The notes under the pieces: generated by a model
Database searches by the model: none
Told to the model about the DNA's origin: nothing
The model's input: only the letters and a program-made list of their open reading frames with translations
Translations under genes and position numbers: made by a program
From: Poa pratensis
Lineage: Eukaryota > Streptophyta > Magnoliopsida > Poales > Poaceae
NCBI GenBank assembly: GCA_947311845.1
Contig: CAMZMU010000071.1
Coordinates: forward strand, 16,888,622 to 16,952,621
DNA length: 64,000 nucleotides
Direction of reading: 5' to 3'
In this document: in pieces, positions 25,941-37,090 of the stretch
Layout of the letters: every line of letters starts with the position of its first letter
Numbering within the stretch: the first letter of the stretch is position 1

Positions 25941-26032
25941 CCGCCGTAGACATTGGTTTTCAGTTTGCAAAACGCTATGACAAACATTTTTAATATGACA
26001 CAATAGTTATGCATAGCAAAGCTTTACAGGTT

Positions 26033-26708
26033 TAGAGAAAGCACAATGTTCTTACATACACAGATTATAAGTCTCCGGGATAAGCAGGTTCTTAATTACA
26101 ACATACCGAACATTCTTAATTACAACATCTCGAACATCACCCGTGTTTCCGATGCCGTGTTCTCGTGTTTCCGATGCCGTGTTACCGTGTTCCCGTGTTC
26201 CCGTGTTTCCGATGTCGTGTTCCCGTGTTTCCGATGCCGTGTTCCCGTGTTCCCGTGTTTTCGATGTCGTGTCCCCGTGTTTCCGATGCCGTGTTCCCGT
26301 GCTCCCGTGTTTCCGATGTCGTTTTCCCGTGTTTCCGATGTCGTGTTCCCGTGCTCCCGTGTTCCCGTGTTAGAGAAAGCACAATGCTCTTACATACACA
26401 GATTATAAGTCTCCGGGATAAGCAGGTTCTTAATTACAACATACCGAACATTCTTAATTACAACATCTCGAACATCACCCGTGTTTCCGATGCCGTGTTC
26501 TCGTGTTTTCGATGCCGTGTTCCCGTGTTCCCGTGTTTCCGATGTCGTGTTCCCGTGTTTCCGATGCCGTGTTCCCGTGTTTTCGATGTCGTGTCCTCGT
26601 GTTTCCGATGCCGTGTTCCCGTGCTCCCGTGTTTCCGATGTCGTTTTCCCGTGTTTCCGATGTCGTGTTCCCGTGCTCCCGTGTTCCCGTGTTCCGGTGT
26701 TTCCGATG
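26033..26708. repeat. 338-bp tandem duplication including the edge of the minisatellite
   Basis: The non-repetitive stretch beginning TAGAGAAAGCACAATG (26033) recurs at 26371 nearly unchanged. Each copy runs through CTCCGGGATAAGCAGG and into the minisatellite. The unit was therefore duplicated after the minisatellite had formed. Confidence 0.88.
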
Positions 26709-27325
26709 TCGTTTTCCCGTGTTTCCGATGTCGTGTTCCCGTTTCCGATGCCGTGTTCTCGTGTTACCGTGTTTCCGATGCTGTGTTCTTGTGTTTCCGA
26801 TGTCGTGTTCCCGTGTTGCCATGTTTCCCGTGTTCTCGTGTTTCCGATGTCGTGTTCCCGTGCTTCCGATGTCGTGTTCCCGTGTTTCCGATTTCGTGTT
26901 CCCGTGCTTCCAATGCGTGTTCCCGTGTTTCCGATGCCGTGTTCCCATGTTTCCCGTGTTTCCGATGCCGTATTCCCGTGTTTCCGATGTCGTGTTCCCG
27001 TGTTCCCTTTTTCCGATGCCGTGTTCCCGTGTTCCCGTGTTTCCGATGTCGTGTCCCCGTGTTTCCGATGCCGTGTTCCCGTGTTGCCGTGTTTCCGATG
27101 TCGTGTCCCCGTGTTTCCGATTTCGTGTTCCCGTGCTCCCTTGTTCCCGTGTTTCCGATGTCGTGTTCCCGTGTTTCCGATGCCGTGTTCCCGTGTTCCC
27201 ATGTTTCCGATGCCGTGTTCCTGTGTTACCGTGTTTTCGATGCCGTGTCCCCGTGTTACCGTGTTTTCGATGCCGTGTCCCGTGTTTATGATGTCGTGTT
27301 CCCGTGTTCCCGTGTTCCAAGTTTT
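26138..27325. repeat. degenerate minisatellite, CCGTGTTTCCGATGYCGTGTT family
   Basis: Dozens of copies of short units built from CCCGTGTTTCCGATG and YCGTGTTCCCGTG in variable order, interrupted once by the duplicated unique block (26371-26475). The unit lengths leave several frames open on both strands (up to about 400 codons of Cys/Phe/Pro/Arg or His/Gly/Thr/Arg repeats). These are by-products of the repeat, not genes. Confidence 0.93.
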
Positions 27326-27330
27326 TCGGA

Positions 27331-28442
27331 TTCGAATCTATTGGAACATCACCCGTGTTCGGGGAATTTTATGCTTTAAATCCAATTTAATTTCTGGGTT
27401 TTAAAAGAAGCAGTAGAAAAAAGAAAAAACACAGGAAAAAAAAAGAAGAAAGGGCCGAGCTGGCCGAAACAGCTGGACAGCCCACGCCAGCCCGGCCCAA
27501 CAGTCGGCCCAACTGGGCAGCCCACGCCAGCTGCGGCGTCACGCTGACGTCAGCGGCGGCTGGGTTTCGCCGCGGCGGCGGCGAGCTCGCCGGAGGCGCG
27601 TGACGGCGTTCCGGGATGCGCGGATGGTCGCATCCGACGCGCGTCGACGCGGTGAGCGCGGAGGTGGCGGCGCCGCCCCCGTTGGTTCGCCGGAGCGACG
27701 GCGGTGGCCCGTGGACGTGGCGGCGGGGCAGCGGCACGGCGGCGGCGATTGCGGCGACGGCGCGGAGTCCCGGCAGGCGGTGGTCGGTGAGGAGGCAGAT
27801 CCAAATTTGGAAAATTCAAAATTAGTTACATCATTAGAAGCATCATATGATCACCGTCATGTAAATGTTAAATTGTGAGAGATTCTAAATGATGGACCAC
27901 ACATGTGGGAATCAGATGCACAATATAACTTAGTGTACATGAACCTTCATGAAACATCATCAAACAACGAACCAAAAGATCATGGCACCGAGATATTAAA
28001 TGCTCAGATGGAGAGAATGTTTTTTTTTAGGAAATACATTTTCTGCGCGTTTTTTTTAAATGCGGGTGTATGATTAGGTAGATTTAAGTTATATTGCTTC
28101 TAAATATGTTATCTAAATTGGAATGGTTAAATATAGTTCGATTTTGTTATAATTTCCCTTTTTACCACCATATTTAGAGGAAACATATTATGGTTGTGCC
28201 AAAATATTATGTTTTACGTAATTTTGTTTCTTGGTCAGAGGAGATGTAATGTGTTAGGAACTGTTAAATTCGAAATGATATTCAGAGGAAAATAATTTAA
28301 GATTTGTTGAAATGCGCATGTAACTAAGCATTCTTTTAATTTCATTTAGTTTTTAAAGAGAGGTAAGTTTAGTCCGAGCAATTAGTAAATTGAATTGCAT
28401 ATTTGGAATGAGTTTATTTACATGTTATTTTGTAATATTTGT
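27331..28442. other. GC-rich block A (27385-27800) and AT-rich spacer
   Basis: 27385-27800 starts with an A-rich run and becomes GC-rich (GACGTCAGCGGCGGC, then GCGCCGCCCCCGTTGG). It resembles 28845-29260 in layout and wording. The following 640 bp is AT-rich with no gene. Block A may be an LTR leader or transposon-internal sequence; no product can be named. Confidence 0.5.
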
Positions 28443-28838
28443 GTTTGTGCTATTTTTTATAGATTTTTTGAATTAAATTTTGATCTATGTATTTTTGTAA
28501 ATTACGAATGGTTTTATTGTTTAAGATTTGTTTAAGATTTGAAACAATTTAAAATGTCGCGAAGTAGTTGCAATGGCTTTCTTTATTTTGGCATTTTTTT
28601 TATTGTAATTTGGTTTTAGTGGAATTGGAACTGTTTTTATTTGCGTTTGTGCTATTTTTTATAGATTTTTTGAATTAAATTTTGATCTATGTATTTTTGT
28701 AAATTACGAATGGTTTTATTGTTTAAGATTTGTTTAAGATTTGCAACAATTTAAAATGTCGCGAAGTAGTTGCAATGGATTTCTTTATTTTGGCATTTTT
28801 TTATTGTAATTTGGTTTTAGTGGATTTGGCACTGTTTT
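28443..28838. repeat. near-perfect 202-bp tandem duplication
   Basis: The block starting GTTTGTGCTATTTTTTATAG at 28443 recurs at 28645 with only a few substitutions, through TGTCGCGAAGTAGTTGCAAT and ATTTTGGCATTTTTT. It lies directly before GC-rich block B. Confidence 0.92.
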
Positions 28839-28844
28839 TCATAA

Positions 28845-30104
28845 TTTTCTGGTTTTAAAATGTGTTCTGAAAATTGTTTTTTTTTGGAAAAGGTAGAGGG
28901 AAAAAAAAAACAAAAGGCCGAAACGGCCGCGCAGCGCGGTGGCCTGGCCCATCAAGCGCCCAGCCCAGCCGAACCGATCGGTGACGTCAGCGATGGCGTC
29001 ACGGGGGCGGTGGCTCGGCCGCGGCGGCGCGGCGGCCACCGGCGGCGAACGACGGCCTCCCAGCACGCGTGCCTGGGCGCGCTGGGTGCGCGTCGTCGCG
29101 GGGGGGTTTTTGGCGGCGGCGCCGCCCCCGTCTGGTCGCCGGAGCGGCCGTAGGGGTGGTGAAACGGCGGCGATGCTCCACGGCGAGGCGGCGGCGATTC
29201 CGGCGAGCCCGCGGCCTCCTGGCACGCGGCGTTCGGCCAGGAGGCGGATCCGGCGACGGCGGTTCGGGTGGTGGTCTCCGGTGCGAGCGGGGAGGTCGGG
29301 AACGGCGGCGATGCGCGCCGGCGGCGACGGCGGCCTCGGGCCGTCGCGGGAGAGAGAGGAAGAGGAAGGAGAGCGAGCTCTGTGGATAATTTTGCAAAAA
29401 AGTCCTCGAACTTTACGGAAATTACGATACGGTCCTTTGCGGGCGGTTTTCTGCAAAATGGACGCGCAGTGGATTTGTGGAGGGAGACGCGCACCGATGG
29501 ATCGACGCTACGTGTCCCTGTCGAGCGGGACCGGCGAGGGACCGGCCACGCCCTGGCCCCACAGGCAGTGACCCGTGGAACGCACACCACGACGGCAGAG
29601 CAAAACACTGTTGCGCCACCGCGAACGCACGCTCCAGATCGCTCCGTAACTTCCCGATCCGACGGCCGAAATGCGTCGATCGCTGAGGAGCGCCCGTGAG
29701 GTCTCCCGGTTTACCTGTGTGGATTAGCTGTCATCACGCCACGCGAGATCATGTCGGACACCATGACGGACGATGCTCCCTGTCCCTTCTTCCTAGCTCT
29801 GAAGTGATCCTGTTCAATGACCAAACCATAGGTTCAGGACTCGGTCTTTGCATTCCCTCTTCTCCGTCAACTCCTTGAGCTGCCATGCCACCGTTGAGAT
29901 CTTGCAGGCCTCGTCGCATACTTCATATGCGCGAACAGCAGATTGGTATCCCTCGTCGACAGCACGTGCTTCAGCGTGTTGTTCTCGTCGTCGTTGCTCG
30001 TAACCTGACGACGTAGCTGATTAGGCAGACACGTAGCATCCCATGGCGTCACAGATGTAGATGGCAACATCGTCGGCGTCGGGGAACTCTGCCTCCTCGG
30101 GCTG
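28845..30104. other. GC-rich block B and possible gene fragments
   Basis: 28845-29260 is a second copy of the A-run plus GC-rich layout of block A. About 29390-29460 (TTTGCAAAAAAGTCCTCGAA) is a common grass repeat leader style. 29570-30104 has moderate GC; on the minus strand it holds codon-like stretches such as FPDADDVAIYICDAMGC, interrupted by stops. It may be a decayed gene fragment, but no family is recognised. Confidence 0.4.
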
Positions 30105-30113
30105 GCCCCGAAC

Positions 30114-30447
30114 GTGAAATTTGACAAAATTAACCCTTTTTTGAAACTTCATCCAAAAATAACCCTTTTTTCGAAAAAATTCTGAAACTAACCCTTTTGT
30201 GTGGCTCCCGCACCGGAGGCGCCACACATACATGTGCAACTCCCCAGCCTGGGGCGCCACACATGCATGTGCAACTCCCCAGCCTGGGGCGCCACACCTT
30301 TTTGTGTGGCTCCCGCACCGGGGGCGCCACACATGAAGGTGCAACGCCCCAGGCTGGGGAGCCACACATCTGCCAGCGTGGCAAGGCGGGTCCCAGCCCG
30401 GTTAAGTAGCGCCGGAGCTGGGGGAGCCACACTTACATGTGTGGCGC
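30114..30447 (+). repeat. left TIR of the Pack-MULE
   Basis: Inverted match to 32210-32540 with a few substitutions and small gaps. It contains at least three reiterations of GGCGCCACACAT...CCAGCCTGGGG-type units. Confidence 0.92.
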
Positions 30448-30784
30448 CGGTGGCTGGGGCGCCACACATGTACATGTTTTCCTTGCGGCATCACCAGTTT
30501 TAACCACACTGTCCTCATACTTTGCTGTCTATCGAACTGACGGAAAATGACATGTGCAGACTTTGGCCACGGCCAGCAAAAAAACAGATTTACAACAGGA
30601 GCTAGCATTTATTTGTACTTGACTGCCAACATAAGAGGGACTATTTCCCAGATGAGCTACTTGATTCAAGCGCCTCTCAGAAGCCTGTCTTTTGCTGCAC
30701 CGATGCTTGCTGCAGGTTGATATATTTCTCAAGTGAAATTTCTGAAAAGGATTCAAGCTTCGCGATGAATGTCATGAGGCTTGA

Positions 30785-32118
30785 CTATAGATCTGCACTG
30801 GTATCATTTCTAGGGACTTCATGTTCACCATTTGACGTCTGGTCTAGGCCTTGGTTCAGATCACGTGGCAAATAGCTGCTTATATCTGCAATGAGACCTT
30901 CGATAGCTTCTTCCAAATCTTTGGTCGCTAACTCGTCCAGTAACCTCGTCCACATTTCACAGGCGGTGAATATGGGTGCAAAAGCACACTCTGTCAGTGA
31001 AACGTTGACGACGACGTTCTGCTTCCTGGAGTAGCTCATCCTCTTCTTCACAGGTTTCATGCACCTGTGCAACCATAAGTTTAGGCTGTGCAGGTAAGCC
31101 TTGTGAGATGCAATCCAATTTTGCAAATTTGAGCACAGTTTGGTGAGCTCAACCGAGAGGAGGAGGGCAGCTTGGCACCGCGACTCGGACTCGAATGATA
31201 TTTCTACTTTGCGGCTGCTAGATAGTAACTTGATGATCGCATGCTGACGCCGATGCACTCGAGCATGGTTGCCCACATCCTAGTTAAACTGCAGGAGAAA
31301 AATCAGGTATTTCATCAGATGTTATATAACTGCCAGGATGTAAGCACTAATCGTCCTCTTCTGACGGAGCGCATATTATCTGCCAGGATCTTATAAGAGA
31401 TACCCAATAGCATTTCTTTTCTATACATATTGAAATGGACAAACATACTTATCAATTAGTTCATCCAGCTGTGGTTGAATCTCTTTATCCCTTAGATCTT
31501 CTATCTTCTTAGAAATGAAGTCTATTTTCTGAATAGCAACTAGGACTCTGGAATGCAAGTCTTTTACAGTAGCACGGGTAAAATCGGTAATGATTTGATT
31601 TTTCCCTCGCGACTCCTGGTCGTTCAGTTGCTTACATTTCTCATCATACCTCCTGCAGATGTTGCTGCTGCCCTGAAACTAAAATAATGCTTAGGCTTTC
31701 GAAATGGCCATGGACGGCACAAATTGTAGATCTTGCATGAAAGCTTTAAAATCAACAATTGCAGAAAGAAGTAATTTAACAGGAATTGTAGTAGATAGTT
31801 CCAGTGAAGGTGATCACAATAGTAAGTTTAGAAGAAACAAGGTATATTTAACTATGCTAAAAAAGAAAGGAAAAACGACCTTCTATAAAAACAAATGAGA
31901 TACGGAGAACAGACTTCAATTTCAAAGTGTGCACATGGAGTTGCAAAACGGAGCTGTTACCTTAACTTCATCATAAAGCTTTGTCTCCCATGCATACAAC
32001 CTATCTAGTGTTGATGTACGAATGTCAAGAATAGTCCCAGCAAGATTTTTAGATGGCGACAATTGTGAAGACACTGATCTATGCCAGATAAGGTACTTTA
32101 TCTCAGCTTGAAGAGGAG
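30785..32118 (-). pseudogene. captured fragment of a DUF630/DUF632 (NRG2-type) plant gene
   Basis: Three exons with intact GT-AG junctions, read on the minus strand: 32118-31961 (ends LDRLYAWETKLYDEVK), 31672-31449 (CKQLNDQESRG, then LRDKEIQPQLDEL) and 31288-30785 (LTRMWATMLEC, LQNWIASHKAYLHSLNLWL). These are hallmark stretches of the DUF632 domain of plant nuclear/membrane-associated proteins that include nitrate regulator NRG2. The N-terminal DUF630 part and upstream exons are absent, so only the C-terminal half was captured. After MLEC the frame is lost by what looks like a one-base deletion near 31255; the rest of the domain continues in the neighbouring frame to a stop at 30785. It has no own promoter that I can see and is most likely non-functional, though it could be transcribed from the MULE. 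Confidence 0.85.
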
Positions 32119-32209
32119 CTGCATTAAATAACGGCGCAAAAATATATTTTCAGAGTAAGTAAGAGTCTGGTTTACAGTAGAAATAAACACAGAACAAAGC
32201 AGAGGACAT

Positions 32210-32540
32210 GCGCCACACATGTAAGTGTGGCTCCCCCAGCTCCGGCGCTACTTAACCAGGCTGGGACCCGCCTTGCCACGCTGGCAGATGTGTGGCTCCC
32301 CCCTGGGGCGTTGCACCTTCATGTGTGGCGCCCCGGTGCGGGAGCCACACAAAAAGGTGTGGCGCCCCAGGCTGGGGAGTTGCACATGCATGTGTGGCGC
32401 CCCAGGCTGGGAGTTGCACATGTATGTGTGGCGCCCCTGGTGCGGGAGCCACACAAAAGGGTTAGTTTCAGATTTTTTTTCGAAAAAAGGGTTATTTTTA
32501 GATGAAGTTTCAAAAAAGGGTTAATTTTGTCAAATTTCAC
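32210..32540 (-). repeat. right TIR of the Pack-MULE
   Basis: Inverted copy of 30114-30447, ending AATTTCAC before the TSD. It has small deletions relative to the left TIR, for example around 32300. Confidence 0.92.
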
Positions 32541-32549
32541 GCCCCGAAC

Positions 32550-33700
32550 CTGGATGGTTGGTGGCTCACGGACCTGCTTCTATGCCGCCTCGGAAGACAG
32601 AGGCTGGGCAGATCGAGGCGGCGACATGGAGGTTATGCGGAGGGAGAGGAATAAAGGCTGCGCGCGGCATGGGTGGCCCTCAAGTCTGCGCGAGGTAGCG
32701 TCCATGATGGCGGTCTAGATGGGAAGTGCAGAGGCGACCGGCGGCGCTCTAGTTTGACCTTTTGTTTTTTATCATATTTGTAGCTACCTGCACTTGCGCC
32801 GCCACCGCCAAATCAGCTCCACTCATGCCACCACCGCCAAATCAGCACGACCTAATACACGAATCACTGGCAGACAACAGATCCCGAGGAACAAAATCAA
32901 AGAAACCAAAGAGTCTACTTCTCATGTCCTTTTATAAATGATCAAAAATAATTCTGCCCATGATTTACACCAGCATATATAGCCCGAGCTTCAGCACCAG
33001 TAGGGGCGTCAAATTTTACCTTCAGCCAATGCACATCGGGTGGCATCCGAAAACTTGAGCCCCTTCAACTGAAATATACACTTTATTTATCAAGACCACC
33101 ATTAGCATAGCCAAAAGAGGAGCACATAATTTCAGGGTCGCATGAGGTACACTGGTACAGGTACTGCTTCCAAGACGTGTGTTTTGGCTGACCAACACTT
33201 CAACAGCAATCTGCCCTCCTAGTTTTTTTTCTTGGCCTCACCTTCAAAAATGACCCAAGAACTGCCAGGAGTGAATCAAACCTGGAACATGTCCTTACCC
33301 AGCTCCTCATTTTGACGGATGGTTTCCAGCTTATAGAATGCTTGCTTCGGATGGACTTGTGCTTCTTGATTCAATCAGCACCTCTCTCTCCAAGTCCACT
33401 CCAGCTGTGCCAGGCCGTGGTTGCAGCTCACAACATCGCGAGGGAGGAGACCATTTGGGGCGGCGCTGGACCACGAAAACTAAAAGTCGACGATGGCGGC
33501 CACGGTACGGCCTCGGCGAGAGCTACACCACCGCGTCCATGGCGGCCACGCAAACGGCCTCCCCCTCGCTGTGCTGCTCTGCGTTCTTGTCCATCCCCAC
33601 TTCTTCCATATGAAATAGCCTGTAGGTGAACTTAATTTCCTAACAAACAGATAGGGAAATTTCGTTCTACATTAGAGCTTCATCCTCGCAGTGGCACAGG
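32550..33700. other. intergenic, possible gene relics
   Basis: No complete gene. A transit-peptide-like frame, MAATQTASPSLCCSAFL, starts near 33538 and stops after about 23 codons. 32950-33060 read in reverse faintly resembles an RNase H-like piece, but too weakly to call. Confidence 0.35.
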
Positions 33701-34262
33701 GCAGGGCGGAGCCGCGTAGGAACGGGTACCATACCAGGTCGGCTGGCGGGTGAAATCAGGGCGGCGCGTTGGCAGCAGTCCGGCTGCCGTGGAGCGGAGG
33801 TTCGACGCCGCGCGCCTAGTTCCATGGTCAGGGACTCGGGGTGCCGAGACCGGGAGGAGTCGTGCGTGCGTCGCCAATATCTTCGAACTTGCTCTCGATC
33901 TCACGCGTATATATAGGAAGCCCAGGCGTCTTCCTGACACCACATCACATCGTTGCTTTTGCCGCTGCTGCTTCGAACCACTCGACCATCACTCCACAGT
34001 TCCTCTCCTCTCTCCACATCCGGCCTCCCCGACGGTTTATCAGTTCTCGCAATTCGTTCGGTACGCCAGGGCAAAGAAGGTCTGAATCTATCGGGAGATG
34101 CTGGCGCGTTCCGCCGCTGCTCCTCTTCTGCGGTCGGTAGGGCGTGGCCTCCAACGGCGCCGGCGACCGCGTGACAGTGCTTTGGCAGCCGAAAACTCGA
34201 TCTGGAGACGGCGGGCATCCGACGAAACTTGATCTGTAGACGGCGGGCATCCGACGTAGGCG
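33701..34262 (+). other. promoter-like relic with a short targeting-peptide-like frame
   Basis: TATATATAG at 33909-33916 is followed by a CT-rich leader. An ATG at 34098 opens a 45-codon frame beginning MLARSAAAPLLRSVGRGL, Arg/Ala/Leu-rich like a mitochondrial presequence. It stops near 34234 inside a small direct repeat. This could be the 5' end of a degraded or captured gene; no mature protein follows. Confidence 0.35.
34190..34256. repeat. 33-bp tandem duplication
   Basis: Two copies containing AGACGGCGGGCATCCGACG, at about 34190-34222 and 34223-34256. Confidence 0.85.
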
Positions 34263-35250
34263 ACGAGTCTCTCGCCTCCGTTTGGGCTAGACGTGCGTAC
34301 GTACGTATCCCGTGTGGTGGGTGCCTCCGATCCTTGCTTTATAGCAGCAGGCCAGGTCGTGCATTGGCGCGTGTAGCGTATCCGTACTGGACTCTAAATC
34401 CGTAGGGGTAGAATCGGAAGTAAAAATGATGTACCACAAGAAACTTTAATGGCTTTATTATTAGGTATAGATATATATATATATATATAACTTCAATATC
34501 TTAAAAAGTGCATTTTACTGCTATAAATAGTAGTTTTTTTTTCATGTAGAACATTAGATGTGAAACAATTTGTTGAAGGACATAGCTAAACACAAAAAAC
34601 TGAGAATATGCCATGTAAATATAGAGCTAACAAACCCATAGTGCAACATGCAACATAACGCCCCCTGCAAACACTTTACCATTCACAACCAAATACGATT
34701 AACTGGACAAAATCTAGCACTTTACGGTGGTCCATTTGTTTGTTGTAGAAATCAGTTGTTCCACAAGAAGCTAAGAACCAGAGAAATCACGAAAAAAAGT
34801 TTACAGCATGTGGCTAATAGAAACCAAACATTAGTAATATTTTAAGCATATTATGCTGGTGCCGCCCGGGTGCTATACCACCCACCTAGCTGTCGTTGAA
34901 TGTAACATATAGATTTGTACGCATCGTTTGTGAGGTGCAACCTAATTTCATGTGCACCTGCAAATCACCTGGCACAACTGCATGTAAGCAGTCCTGGTTT
35001 TACGGTCATGCTCAAATCTGCATGTAAGTAGGATCGAGGTAGCAGAGTAGCATTTATAGTTTTACTGACTTGCTATAGCACTAGGCAGGGAACGTATTAC
35101 CTGAAACGACTTATGTTCTGCCACGTTTGTACATGCACGAATGTAATTTTTTAGGCCTCTATCACTTGTAATAAATCTAAGAATTATTTTTTGAAACTTT
35201 CTCCATGGTAAATATTAGTTGGAGTACAATCTTTGTGCATGATTTTATAT
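34263..35250. other. AT-rich intergenic DNA with short (TA)n at 34466-34489
   Basis: No coding potential, RNA gene or transposon ends recognised. Confidence 0.5.
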
Positions 35251-35256
35251 TACTAA

Positions 35257-35530
35257 GACTAGTCATAATGGGTAGTAACATTGAGTGGTAACATACTTAT
35301 GTTACTACCTATTGTTACTATCTCTATAGTGGGTAGTAACTTATTTGTGGTGTCATGCATGATAGCATTTATTAGGTTGTAGACTCATTTTGGCTTAGGG
35401 TGTGTGATGTTCCGGTAACTAGCTATGTTACTCCAACCTCTTCTCTCCTCTTTAATTACTTGTCACATCATATTTTTTTACCTATGTGGTATTGAAGTTA
35501 ATAGCAATGCTCCTCCCACTATGACTAGTC
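35257..35530. mobile_element. Tourist-type MITE, TSD TAA
   Basis: Inverted ends GACTAGTCATAATGGG (left) and CCCACTATGACTAGTC (right) enclose 274 bp with no coding capacity. TAA at 35254-35256 and 35531-35533 is the TSD. A trinucleotide TWA-type TSD and small size fit PIF/Harbinger-derived Tourist MITEs. Confidence 0.88.
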
Positions 35531-35533
35531 TAA

Positions 35534-35866
35534 GCATCTGTGCTGAGAGCCATTGCTGTAGCACGGCACATGCCTGCAAAACATGGAGTGGAGAGAGAAC
35601 AGAGCTGATGCTCACTGGGAAGTTGAGGTAATTAACGTGCCGTGTGAATGCTCGAGTGAGAGAAATATGTAGAGGAGAGAGAAATATGTGTGCATGTTAA
35701 CGGTGGCAATTAAATGGAGATAGCTCATCAATGCATCTGCAATCAGCAAACAGACTGGCGAGCTGTCAGATTTTCCTGCGCCCCTGCTCGTGCTGACAAG
35801 TTTTTCCAGCCGCATCATCGTATAATTAGGAAGCAAGTGTCTTTGTTACGCTCGGTTCCGCACTGC
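35534..35866. other. spacer between MITE and Harbinger-like element
   Basis: No gene or repeat recognised. Confidence 0.5.
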
Positions 35867-36205
35867 CAACAGCATCTCCACTCGCGACGCCTAAACGTCT
35901 TTGGGGCATGCCGGACACAAAATCGCCCCCACTTGCGGCGCCCAAACGCGAATTCGGTTCGGAGCGGCCCAGTTTTGTGTCCGGCACGCCCAGCCCACGC
36001 CCTCAACTTGGTGAGGCTTGGGGCAGCCCCGGACGGAAGGAAACGCGACGCCACGTCGGCCTCCGACGCGCGGGCCACGCCTGGCAGTGAGACAAGATCG
36101 CAATAAGTGCCGGCTTCCCCCAATTCGACCGCAGAAATCACATTTCCCCGCCATGTCTCCCCCATCTCTCCGCCAAAAGAAAAGCCCTCGCGCCGCGCCG
36201 GCTCC

Positions 36206-37090
36206 ATGGCGCCGCCGGTACCCAAGGGGAAGGCCGCGAAGGAGACGAAGGCGGCGGCAGGGAAGACGCTGGGCGTCAAGCGCAAGGCCCCCCCGCCCAG
36301 GGAGAAGCCGGAGGAGATGAGGCAGGAGGATTGGGACCTCGACGTACTCCGGTGCCGATTGGACACGCAGAGCCGTGCCGGGCGCCGCGTGAAGCAGAAT
36401 GAGAGGAAACGGCTCGGCACGACGGCGCCATTGACGGCAAGAAAGATCGCCGCCATGAACAAGACCGTCGCCGCCTTGAACCAAGCATTCGCCTTGGGAG
36501 GGAGCCCAGAGAGCAGTGCCACTCTACGATGCAAGGTTGGCGGCTCGCCGTCGAATTCCTCCTTCTTCGCCGACAGCGCCGCCGCCACGCCTCGCACCAG
36601 GTTCTCCCCCGAGTACGGCGACAGCCAGCATCACGGCGGCTTCGAACCCAACGTCATCTTCCCTTCTTGTGGCCTGGATCTAAACCACCCCGTCGATCTG
36701 AATTTGCCGGCGCTGCTTAGAGAACTCGCCGTCCAAACGGCAGCCGGTCGGAGCCTTTCATTCGACGCGGTGCCTCCCATGTGATCGACGGAATGACTCC
36801 CGACGCCCCGGAGCTCATGCAGGTATGAACCCGCGTTTTGTAGCCATGGCATGTACAATAGATGTGTGCATAGGCGAGGTGTGGCTACCGACTTGCTCCT
36901 TGTGTGTAGGAGACCGCCCATATCATGGACGACATCATCAACGACAACGCCCGGGCGGAGGATGACGATGACGGGTTCGACGAGGATGAGTACTACGAGG
37001 ACGACGCCGAGGACGACGACGAGGTCGAGGAGGAGGGGTGGTGACCAACGCTGTGGTCGGCGAGCAGGTGGCGAAGAAGAAGAAGGGGAG
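36206..37090 (+). pseudogene. Harbinger ORF1 (Myb/SANT-like accessory protein), 5' half
   Basis: ORF1 proteins of PIF/Harbinger elements bind DNA and act with the transposase. The start chosen is MAPPVPKGKAAKE at 36206, before a Lys/Arg-rich stretch. A GT-AG intron spans 36823-36909, and exon 2 begins ETAHIMDD and runs into an Asp/Glu-rich tract. Two frame breaks are visible. One near 36778 puts a TGA before the intron while the expected frame (PDAPELMQ) continues. A second near 37038 follows the acidic tract. The coding sequence is then cut at 37090 by Gypsy element A and resumes in phase at 55098. Confidence 0.78.

Larger units (their letters stand above)
30114..32540. mobile_element. Pack-MULE (Mutator-like element) with gene fragment, TSD GCCCCGAAC
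   Basis: Terminal inverted repeats of about 330 bp (30114-30447 and 32210-32540) begin GTGAAATTTGACAAAATTAA. They are flanked by perfect 9-bp duplications GCCCCGAAC (30105-30113 and 32541-32549). Long TIRs plus a 9-bp TSD define Mutator-like elements. No transposase is present; the interior carries three exons of a host gene on the minus strand, making this a Pack-MULE. The TIRs themselves contain a reiterated 30-40 bp unit with GTGTGGCGCCCCAGGCTGGG. It split a sequence that reads continuously across the TSD. Confidence 0.93.

Noticed and set aside
26165..27404. Long open frames on both strands (up to 404 codons) of Cys/Pro/Arg or His/Gly/Thr repeats
   Set aside because: They are translations of a degenerate minisatellite; several overlapping frames are open at once and none has a domain.
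28839..29699. Frames of 130-218 codons on both strands
   Set aside because: GC-driven open frames in block B; mutually overlapping and without recognisable domains.
31704..31898. 64-codon plus-strand frame in the Pack-MULE
   Set aside because: It falls in an intron of the captured DUF632 fragment on the opposite strand and has no domain.
32940..33060. Possible RNase H-like fragment on the minus strand
   Set aside because: Only a faint resemblance over about 25 residues without catalytic motifs.
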